Part shown: one piece after another, positions 35,075 to 41,994 of the stretch
Position numbering within the stretch: the stretch's first letter is position 1
Layout of the letters: each line of letters opens with the position of its first letter
DNA from: CAYWOS01 sp964459985
GTDB taxonomy: Bacteria; Bacillota; Clostridia; Christensenellales; Aristaeellaceae
Length of the DNA: 64,000 nt
Direction: 5' to 3'
NCBI GenBank assembly: GCA_964459985.1
Contig: CAYWOS010000011.1
Span: 8,211 to 72,210 of the forward strand
Notes under the pieces: generated by a model
Databases searched by the model: none
What the model was told of the DNA's origin: nothing
What the model saw: the letters and a program-made list of their open reading frames with translations, nothing else
Translations under genes and position numbers: made by a program

Positions 35075-36475
35075 ATGGCAAAGGTCAAAATCACCGATAC
35101 CATTCTGCGCGACGCGCATCAGTCCCAGGCGGCGACCCGCATGCGGCTGGACGAAATGCTGCCGGCGTGCGAAATGCTGGACAAGGTCGGGTATTTTTCG
35201 CTCGAGTGCTGGGGCGGCGCGACGTTCGACAGCTGCCTGCGCTTCCTGAACGAGGACCCGTGGGAACGCCTGCGCAAGCTGCGCAAGGCGCTGCCCAACA
35301 CCAAGCTGCAAATGCTGCTTCGCGGACAGAATATTCTGGGCTACAAACACTACGCCGACGACGTGGTGGATTTCTTCGTCAAAAAATCCATCGACAACGG
35401 CATCGATATCATCCGCACCTTCGACGCGCTGAACGATCTGCGCAACATGCGCACGGCGGTCAAGGCGACCAAGGAATACGGCGGCATCGCCGAGGTCGCC
35501 ATGAGCTATACCATCTCGCCCGTCCACACCGAGGAATACTTCGTCAAGCTCGCCAAGGACATCGAGGACATGGGCGCCGATATCATCTGCATCAAGGACA
35601 TGGCCAACCTGCTGCTGCCCTACGACGCGTACTCGCTCGTCAAAAAGCTCAAGGCGAACACCAAGCTGCCCATCGTCCTGCACACGCACAATACCTCCGG
35701 CACGGGCGATATGACGCTGCTCAAGGCGATTGAGGCGGGCGTGGATATCATTGACACCGCGCTGTCGCCGCTGGGCAACGGCACGGCGCAGCCCGCCACC
35801 GAATCGCTGGTCGCTACGCTGCGCGGCACTCAATACGATACCGGACTGGATCTCAAACTGCTCGCCGAGCTTGCTTCCTATTTCCGCACCGTCGCCGACC
35901 GCCTGACAAAGGACGGCTGGCGCGATCCGGGGCGCGTGCTGGGCGTCGACGTCAACACGCTGCTCTATCAGGTGCCGGGCGGCATGCTTTCGAACCTCAT
36001 CGGCCAGCTCAAGCAGGCGGGCAAGATGGACAAATTCTACGACGTGCTCGCCGAAGTGCCGCGCGTGCGCGAGGATTTCGGCTATCCGCCGCTCGTCACG
36101 CCCACCAGCCAGATCGTCGGCACGCAGGCCGTGATGAACGTCGTGGGCGGCGAGCGCTACAAGCTGGTGCCCAAGGAATCCAAGGCGCTGCTGCGCGGCG
36201 AATACGGCAGGCTGCCCGCGCCCGTCAACGAAACCGTCCGCAAAAAGATCATCGGCGACGAAAGGATCATCACCTGCCGCCCCGCCGACGAAATCAAGCC
36301 CGAATTGGACGAATACCGCAAGGAAGTGCGCAAGTACGAGCGGCAGGAAGAGGATGTCCTCTCCTACGCGCTGTTCCCGCAGGTCGCGGAGAAATTCTTC
36401 CAGTACCGCGACGCGCGCGAGCTCAAAGCCGATCCCACCGCCTACAACAAGCAAGACGGCACGATGCCCGTATAG
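35075..36475 (+). CDS. oadA: oxaloacetate decarboxylase/transcarboxylase 5S-type carboxyltransferase
   Basis: 466 residues, without a fused biotinyl domain. DRE-TIM barrel motifs: DTILRDAHQSQAATRMR (metal and substrate), ECWGGATFD, FDALNDLRN, the catalytic-Lys region ICIKDMANLL and HTHNTSG (metal His pair). It transfers the carboxyl of oxaloacetate to biotin. AGGAGG precedes the ATG. In combination with the separate biotin carrier and the MmdA-like subunit, the operon encodes both halves of a transcarboxylase plus the Na+ pump. Confidence 0.94.
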   Translation: MAKVKITDTILRDAHQSQAATRMRLDEMLPACEMLDKVGYFSLECWGGATFDSCLRFLNEDPWERLRKLRKALPNTKLQMLLRGQNILGYKHYADDVVDFFVKKSIDNGIDIIRTFDALNDLRNMRTAVKATKEYGGIAEVAMSYTISPVHTEEYFVKLAKDIEDMGADIICIKDMANLLLPYDAYSLVKKLKANTKLPIVLHTHNTSGTGDMTLLKAIEAGVDIIDTALSPLGNGTAQPATESLVATLRGTQYDTGLDLKLLAELASYFRTVADRLTKDGWRDPGRVLGVDVNTLLYQVPGGMLSNLIGQLKQAGKMDKFYDVLAEVPRVREDFGYPPLVTPTSQIVGTQAVMNVVGGERYKLVPKESKALLRGEYGRLPAPVNETVRKKIIGDERIITCRPADEIKPELDEYRKEVRKYERQEEDVLSYALFPQVAEKFFQYRDARELKADPTAYNKQDGTMPV

Positions 36476-36478
36476 CGG

Positions 36479-36620
36479 CGCGCCTGCGCGCGCGGTTCGT
36501 CGGCAGGCCTGAAGGCCGCTTCTCGACAGACGCCAAGGTCGGCAAGGGGATGAAAGTACACGGACGTACGTATTCCCTTGCCGTCCCGCAGGCGACCTCT
36601 TGAGATGCGGCTTTTCGTTA
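36479..36620 (+). promoter_or_regulatory. structured region downstream of oadA
   Basis: Nested inverted repeats: outer arms CGCCTGCG / CGCAGGCG, inner CGGCAAGGG / CCCTTGCCG and a small GGCCTGAAGGCC, then GCGGCTTTT. It may be a complex terminator or processing site for the decarboxylase mRNA. The remaining bases to 36747 show no gene. Confidence 0.45.
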
Positions 36621-36747
36621 CGCGTCGGTAACACAATGTTAACGTTTGCTCCCTTTTCTTTGCGCGGCGGCCGTGGTATCATCAGGATGTATCAGTCCAT
36701 ACGGAGAATTACGCCGACGGGCAGACCCGGCGGCGAGGGAGGCAGCC

Positions 36748-37113
36748 ATGACCGATCAACGATCGCTTTCAATGCGCAGGCGAGTAATCGCCCTGTTTGC
36801 CGTCGCCGCGCTGCTTTTCATCGCGGCGCCCGCGCTCGCGCAGGAACCGACCGACGCGCCCGCGTGGACGAACGCAGGAATGCTGAATCCGCGCGATTAC
36901 CTGATCCCGACGCCGCAGTCCTCCTGCTTCAGCCGGTACGGCTACGCGCTGGAACAAGGCTGCCTGTTCCTCGAATTCCGCGAAAGCGGCGGCCTGTATG
37001 TCTATTCCGGCGTCGATTTCAAGGTCTGGAACGCCTTTGCGCGCGCCGGATCGCTGGAAGCGTACTACGAACAGTCCATCTGCGGCGCGTATCCCTGCTT
37101 CCGCATCCGATAA
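36748..37113 (+). CDS. secreted KTSC-domain protein
   Basis: 121 residues from ATG 36748, which follows GAGGGAGG. A signal peptide (basic MRRRVIAL, core, APALA site) is followed by a single KTSC-like domain: SRYGYALEQGCLFLEF, GLYVYSGVDFKVWNAF and the terminal ICGAYPCFRI. KTSC domains are small and often associated with nucleic-acid enzymes; an exported one is unusual and its role is unknown. Its terminator is the hairpin duplicated by element C. Confidence 0.7.
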   Translation: MTDQRSLSMRRRVIALFAVAALLFIAAPALAQEPTDAPAWTNAGMLNPRDYLIPTPQSSCFSRYGYALEQGCLFLEFRESGGLYVYSGVDFKVWNAFARAGSLEAYYEQSICGAYPCFRIR

Positions 37114-37165
37114 ACCTTCGCGGCGCGGTCGCGCGTCCGATTAGTTCATAATTACTTAATCCATC

Positions 37166-37188
37166 ACACGGCGGCGCGTCCGCCATGT
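37166..37188 (+). repeat. terminator hairpin duplicate, left of element C
   Basis: 23-bp hairpin (ACACGGCGG / CCGCCATGT) matching 37423-37445 with one mismatch; the T run is absent here. Confidence 0.75.
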
Positions 37189-37422
37189 CAGATCGTCGAC
37201 AAACCCGGTCGTTCCTCCCGGGGATGCAACGAAGGGGCGGAGCCCCTTCGTTTCTCATCCGAAACCAGCGACATGCGCGGTGGTTTCGGAACGATTTTCC
37301 GCAGAAAATCGGTTCCTTACGCGTTTTTCCGGCCGCGCGGCACAGCCGCGCAGGAAAAACGTGCAGGCCGCAAAAATGAAAGCTTCATTTTTGCGGAGGG
37401 TGTCGACTTTGTCGACACCCTG
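37189..37422 (+). mobile_element. 234-bp multi-hairpin element, copy C
   Basis: Third copy, exactly 234 bp, in the same orientation as copies B and D on the plus strand. It lies between 23-bp copies of the KTSC gene terminator. Together with copy D it brackets the HD-RyR/SLOG-SLATT pair. Confidence 0.85.
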
Positions 37423-37445
37423 ACACGGCGGCGCGTCCGCCGTGT
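37423..37445 (+). terminator. terminator hairpin, right duplicate of element C
   Basis: Perfect-armed hairpin (ACACGGCGG / CCGCCGTGT) followed by TTTCGTTTT, the functional end of the KTSC transcript. Confidence 0.8.
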
Positions 37446-37468
37446 TTTCGTTTTACGAACGCGCCCGG

Positions 37469-37497
37469 TTGCCACGCCGCGATATTTGTAGTAGAAT
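37469..37497 (+). promoter_or_regulatory. promoter of the HD-RyR/SLOG-SLATT module
   Basis: TTGCCA (37469-37474) and TAGAAT (37492-37497) with a 17-bp spacer, 74 bp before the start codon. Confidence 0.65.
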
Positions 37498-37570
37498 AAG
37501 GGAAACAGCCTGATCCGGCAAGCACGGAAGGACGCCGCGCCGACGCGCGGCCGCGAAGGGAGAAACCGGC

Positions 37571-39598
37571 ATGGGATACCGCGCCCTTGATCAAATGCGC
37601 GAGCTGAACCGCTTGAGGTACGGCATCGCGCAATCCGTCCGCGTCCCCGACGCGCCATGGGCGAAGCGCCGCTACGGCCGCGAGGCGCTTTCTTTTCTCC
37701 GGGATTCATGCGAGGATCTCAAGTTTGATTGCGCGACGGCACAGCGCGCGGCGCTCGCCGATTCGGACGGCAAAAGCGCCGGAAAGAACCAGATCCCCTT
37801 CAACATGGAGCGCGATCTCGACCGCATGAGCTTCGAGGCGGCGATCGGCCGCTTTCTCGCCTCCGGCTCCCGCGAGGACGCGTTTGACATCTATTACTGC
37901 TACTGCGAAATCTTCAAGCCCTTCGGCGCGGGATACGACGCGACGGGGCTGCTGCTGGAAATGTTGTCCGAGCACGAATCCAACGCAAGCTCGCTGCTGA
38001 TGAAGCACAGGGATCACTACGCGCACGCCGTTTACGTGTTCCTCATCGGGCTTGCCGTGTATAAAAACGCGCCCGCCGTGCGCGACGCCTACAACGCGGC
38101 GTACGGCCTGCGAAACGGCCGGGAAGCCGCCTGCCATTTCCTCGAATTCTGGGGAATGACCGCGCTGTTCCACGACGTCGGGTATCCCTTTGAGATCGCG
38201 CATCAGCAAATGAAGGCGTACGTCTGCCGTCTGGACAGGGGCAATAACGACGAATACGGCTTCGCGCCCTACGTTTCTTATCGGAACATGGACGAGTTCG
38301 CGCTGTCGCGGCTGGGCGATCTGAACGACGTGTACGCCCGGGCGGTCACGGAGCGCCTCGCGAGAAGCTATCTCGGCCGCACGGGGATCGAGCCGTACTA
38401 CGCCGAGCACTGCCTGAACAAAGCGCTCAAGGACCGCGCCGTGCACGAAAATCCCGCCGAAAAGGATTATCTGTACATGGATCACGCCTATTTCAGCGCT
38501 CTGATCCTATCGAAAGCGTATCTGTCGCGGCATCTTGAGATCAAACGGCGCGAGGATATTCCCGCGCCGGTGCTGGACGCCTTTTGCGCCGTACTTTTGC
38601 ACAACAGCCTGTTCAAGTTCACGCTGCGCAGCCTCTTGCGGACGAAGGAACGCCTGCGTCTCTCGGACGGGCAGCCGCTTTCGTACCTGCTGATGCTTTG
38701 CGACGAAATCCAGTGCTGGGACAGAACCTCCTACGGGCAGAACAGCCGGAACGGCATTTATCCCTATGATTTCGACATGGATTTCGCCCCGGACGGCGGC
38801 ATACGCCTTGAATTCATCTTCGATCGGGCGTACGAAAGCCGGATTCCGGCGGCGAAGACGTATCGGGACATGCAGTACGGCGGCTACACGAAAAAATCGG
38901 GCGCGGCGCGCGTCGGCCGCTGCAAATTCATGGACGATATCGACGAGATCATTTCGCTCAAGGACGTCGTCCCCGCCTTCGAACCGGACGTCGGCAAGCC
39001 CGACCCCGCGCGCGCCGTTGAAACGCGCACGGAGGAAAAAAAGAAAAAGACGGGGCTGTACCTTTCCGACAGCAATTATCTGAACCTCTACGATTTCGCG
39101 CTGGCGCTGAACGGACGATACGCCGGGGCGAAAACGGAGGACGAAATGAAACGCGCGTTCGAGGAGAACCTGTCGCTGGAATACAAGCTCTCCAACATCG
39201 CGCAGGCGAAAAACTTCGCCGCGCAGCTGGAATCCATCGGCTGCTTCTACACCGACCGCGCGGTCGATTACGCGCCCGTTTCCGATTTTCAGGCGCTCGT
39301 CCGGGAACCAGGGCACGAGCATGACCTGACGACAATCGCCGTCGCGGAGCACGAGCGCTGGCGCGCCGAGAAAAAAGCGATGGGCTGGGATTACGGCGCC
39401 GCGCACGTGGGCGCGCTGCAAAAGGGCAGCGAAAGAAAGAACGACAACGTCATGCGCGAGCGCACCCGCCTGCATCACGACCTGATTGATTATTCCGCGC
39501 TGGACGCGGCGGAGCGCTTCAAGGATTCCGATCCCATGGAACAAATGCTCGAATTGATCCGGGTATACGACGGGCTGACGATCTACCGGATGCGGTAA
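37571..39598 (+). CDS. HD-type phosphohydrolase with C-terminal RyR domain
   Basis: 675 residues. The central part has an HD-like metal site: KHRDHYAHAV (His146 region) and LFHDVGYPFE (His201-Asp202), with later conserved His/Asp (LYMDHAYFS, LLHNSLFKF). The last 90 residues form a RyR domain: AVAEHERWRAEKKAMGWDYG followed by RTRLHHDLIDYSALDAAERFKD. Prokaryotic RyR domains are known from nucleotide-centred conflict systems, and the neighbour is a SLOG-SLATT protein, so I infer a nucleotide- or ADP-ribose-sensing hydrolase in a defence module. AAGGGAG precedes the ATG. No signal peptide. Confidence 0.75.
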   Translation: MGYRALDQMRELNRLRYGIAQSVRVPDAPWAKRRYGREALSFLRDSCEDLKFDCATAQRAALADSDGKSAGKNQIPFNMERDLDRMSFEAAIGRFLASGSREDAFDIYYCYCEIFKPFGAGYDATGLLLEMLSEHESNASSLLMKHRDHYAHAVYVFLIGLAVYKNAPAVRDAYNAAYGLRNGREAACHFLEFWGMTALFHDVGYPFEIAHQQMKAYVCRLDRGNNDEYGFAPYVSYRNMDEFALSRLGDLNDVYARAVTERLARSYLGRTGIEPYYAEHCLNKALKDRAVHENPAEKDYLYMDHAYFSALILSKAYLSRHLEIKRREDIPAPVLDAFCAVLLHNSLFKFTLRSLLRTKERLRLSDGQPLSYLLMLCDEIQCWDRTSYGQNSRNGIYPYDFDMDFAPDGGIRLEFIFDRAYESRIPAAKTYRDMQYGGYTKKSGAARVGRCKFMDDIDEIISLKDVVPAFEPDVGKPDPARAVETRTEEKKKKTGLYLSDSNYLNLYDFALALNGRYAGAKTEDEMKRAFEENLSLEYKLSNIAQAKNFAAQLESIGCFYTDRAVDYAPVSDFQALVREPGHEHDLTTIAVAEHERWRAEKKAMGWDYGAAHVGALQKGSERKNDNVMRERTRLHHDLIDYSALDAAERFKDSDPMEQMLELIRVYDGLTIYRMR

Positions 39599-39649
39599 CG
39601 CCGCGCCGGCAGGCGGCGGGCGCGTTAGGCCCGACTGACGAGGTGAACC

Positions 39650-41293
39650 ATGACCATTCCCATCGTGATCGGCGTGACCGGGCACCGCGATCCGCGCGCG
39701 CGCGATCTGTCGCGCCTCAAAGCGCGCGCGGAGGAAGCGTTCAGGGGACTCATGACGCGGTATCCGCATTCGCCGTTCATCCTGCTTGACAGCCTGGCCG
39801 CCGGCGCGGACATGCTGTGCGCCGAGATCGCGCTTTCGCTCGGCATGTCGCTGATCTGCCCCCTGCCCATGCCCGAGGACGAATACCGCGAGGATTTCAG
39901 CGCGTCCGAGGCGGCGACGTATCATGCGCTGCGCGCGCGTGCAGCCGACGTGTTTGTCGTCCCCGACCCCGGCCCGGTTCCCGGGCTCTCGGCGCGGGAC
40001 GCGCGCTACCGCGCCGCGGGCGAATACGTGGCGTCGCACTGCCACGTCCTGTTGGCGCTGTGGGACGGTTCCCCGGCGAAGCGGGACGGCTGCGGCACGG
40101 CGAAAACCGTCGATTTCATGCTGAACGGGAACGCGGACGACGAAAACGCGGGTTTCCGCGCATTGGACGACGGCGCCGTCATGCATATCATGACGCCGAG
40201 GCGCGGCGACGAATACGATCAGGAAATCGCCTCGCGCCTGATTGAAAACACAAAGGGTGCGCTCGCCGAAACGCTGCGCGTCACGGACGCGTTCAACGCG
40301 GACGCGAAAAAATGCCCGGACGCGAAGAACAGCTATGATCTGCTGCCCGGAGAGGCGCTCAAATCCTGCTCGGGCGCGGCGCGGCGGCTGCACGGCGCGT
40401 TCCGGCAGGCGGACGGGCTTTCGCTGGACGCCCAGAAAAAATATCTCGCCGCCATGCGGCAGTTCTCGGTATTCGGCGTGCTGCTGGTGCTGTTTTTTCT
40501 GCTGTACGACGAATTGGCGTCTTCCCTGTTCCTCCTTTGCTACGGCGCGCTGATCGTGACGTACGTATTCGCCTATCTGACGGTCCGCAAAAAAGCGTAT
40601 CACGCGAAATACCTGCAATACAGGGTGCTGTCGGAAACGCTGCGCACGCAGTTCTACCTCGCGGCGGGCGGCCTGTCGGCAAACATCGCAGAATGCTACA
40701 CATGGACGCAAAAGCAGGATTTCACATGGATACGGCGCGCGCTCGCGGCGCTTTTGATCGGCGGGACGGAAAGCGAAAAAGCGCCGGATAAAACCATTAA
40801 ATCGCATTGGATCGACGGGCAGCTGAAGTATCATCAGAAGGCGCTCGGACGGGATTCGCGCAAGCGCGGCGTGCACGAAAGCGCCGCCCGGGTCATGCTC
40901 GTCTGCTCGGTCGCGCTGTTCGCCGCCGTGCTGACGCTTGAATTTTTCTTCCCCGACGTGATCTCGCTGGTGATCTTCGGCGCGCCGCTTCCCGGAATCT
41001 TTCTGCAAAGCGGCGGCGAGGCGCTGACGCTGCGCTGCATGCTTAAGATTCTCCTCGGCGCCGTCTCCGCTGCCGCGATTTTCCTGTCAAATTATTACGG
41101 GAAACTGTCGTTTGGCCGCAAAAGCGCCGATCATGAAAAAATGGCGCTGCTGTACGCCGCCGCGAAGAAGCGCTACGAGGAAAGCCCGGACGCGCGGGAG
41201 AGGGTTTTATGGGCGCTCGCCCGCGAGGAAATCATCGAGAACGGCAACTGGTTTTCCTATTGCAGCGAAAACCCGCCGTCGTTCAACGTGTGA
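39650..41293 (+). CDS. SLOG-SLATT fusion, putative nucleotide-sensing membrane effector
   Basis: 547 residues. The N-terminal 230 residues look like a SLOG Rossmann domain (VIGVTGHRDP, LLDSLAAGADMLCAEIAL, LICPLPMP..EY..DF, LLALWDG). The rest resembles a SLATT effector: a membrane hairpin at about 270-312 (FSVFGVLLVLFFLLY...), YLQYRVLSETLRTQFYL, and another hydrophobic pair at about 410-485. In such systems the SLOG domain senses a nucleotide-derived ligand and the SLATT pore damages the membrane; this is family knowledge, not shown here. It follows the HD-RyR gene by 51 bp. Its terminator is the one split by element D. Confidence 0.75.
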   Translation: MTIPIVIGVTGHRDPRARDLSRLKARAEEAFRGLMTRYPHSPFILLDSLAAGADMLCAEIALSLGMSLICPLPMPEDEYREDFSASEAATYHALRARAADVFVVPDPGPVPGLSARDARYRAAGEYVASHCHVLLALWDGSPAKRDGCGTAKTVDFMLNGNADDENAGFRALDDGAVMHIMTPRRGDEYDQEIASRLIENTKGALAETLRVTDAFNADAKKCPDAKNSYDLLPGEALKSCSGAARRLHGAFRQADGLSLDAQKKYLAAMRQFSVFGVLLVLFFLLYDELASSLFLLCYGALIVTYVFAYLTVRKKAYHAKYLQYRVLSETLRTQFYLAAGGLSANIAECYTWTQKQDFTWIRRALAALLIGGTESEKAPDKTIKSHWIDGQLKYHQKALGRDSRKRGVHESAARVMLVCSVALFAAVLTLEFFFPDVISLVIFGAPLPGIFLQSGGEALTLRCMLKILLGAVSAAAIFLSNYYGKLSFGRKSADHEKMALLYAAAKKRYEESPDARERVLWALAREEIIENGNWFSYCSENPPSFNV

Positions 41294-41320
41294 CGCGCGC
41301 CGCCATCTTGAGAAAACAAA

Positions 41321-41344
41321 CGTCCGCCGGAGAATCGGCGGACT
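41321..41344 (+). repeat. terminator hairpin duplicate, left of element D
   Basis: 24-bp hairpin (GTCCGCCG / CGGCGGAC) identical to 41579-41602, without a following T run. Confidence 0.8.
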
Positions 41345-41578
41345 CAGACCGTCGACAAACCCGGTCGTTCCTCCCAGGGATGCAATGAAGGGGCCGCGCC
41401 CCTTCATTTCTCATCCGAAACCAGCGACATGTGCGGTGGTTTCGGAACGATTTTCCGCAGAAAATCGGTTCCTTACGCGTTTTTCCGGCCGCGCGGCAAA
41501 GCCGCGCAGGAAAAACGTGCAGGCCGCAAAAATGAAAACTTCATTTTTGCGGTGCGTGTCGACTTTGTCGACACGCAG
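41345..41578 (+). mobile_element. 234-bp multi-hairpin element, copy D
   Basis: Fourth copy, exactly 234 bp, beginning CAGACCGTCGAC and ending GTCGACACGCAG. Lies between identical 24-bp copies of the SLOG-SLATT gene terminator. Stem variants (AATGAAGG/CCTTCATT and TGCG/CGCA) match copy A. Confidence 0.87.
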
Positions 41579-41602
41579 CGTCCGCCGGAGAATCGGCGGA
41601 CT
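41579..41602 (+). terminator. terminator hairpin, right duplicate of element D
   Basis: Identical copy of 41321-41344, followed by GTTTTCGTTC. It ends the SLOG-SLATT transcript just upstream of the large operon promoter. Confidence 0.8.
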
Positions 41603-41669
41603 GTTTTCGTTCGTTCTCCGGGCATCCGTCCACCCTATGCCGTACGGCGGAATAACCTTGCCGGCGGTC

Positions 41670-41698
41670 TTGACAAATCAGACCATGTTGGGTATGAT
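41670..41698 (+). promoter_or_regulatory. promoter of the 13-gene operon
   Basis: TTGACA (41670-41675) and TATGAT (41693-41698) with a 17-bp spacer. Transcription should start near 41705, leaving a leader of about 290 nt. Confidence 0.8.
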
Positions 41699-41704
41699 TT
41701 ACAT

Positions 41705-41994
41705 GAAATTTTGCGTTCTGCGGAACCGCGCCGAATGCTTCGCAAAGACTCATAGGATGCGGTATATTCCATAAAATGGATCGGTGAGAAACGGAAAAGG
41801 GCAGTCGGGCCGATCTGACCATGCACATCGGCGCTTCGCGGAATGCGGCGGGCCGAAACCGCGCGTCCTATACGGAAATCACGGGATGATTCGCATCATC
41901 CGGCAAATAGCCGGACGCATGTCCGAAAGCGCTGGCCATGGCGGGAAAGACATAGGACAGAAAATAGAAAACGTATCTGCAGAGAGGTACCGTA
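41705..41994 (+). promoter_or_regulatory. long structured leader of the 13-gene operon
   Basis: No ORF fits a ribosome site here. Visible pairings are TCCAT-AAA-ATGGA (41768-41780), GATGAT-TCGC-ATCATC (41885-41900), CCGGC-AAATA-GCCGG (41900-41914) and a long-range pairing of ATAGGA (41752) with TCCTAT (41866). It could be a cis-regulatory RNA or contain a small RNA. GAGAGG lies about 7 nt before the first start codon. Confidence 0.5.
41898..41914 (+). repeat. 17-nt imperfect direct repeat, left end of operon
   Basis: Matches 58957-58973 at 15 of 17 positions (core CAAATAGCCG). The pair brackets the 13-gene operon. Confidence 0.4.
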
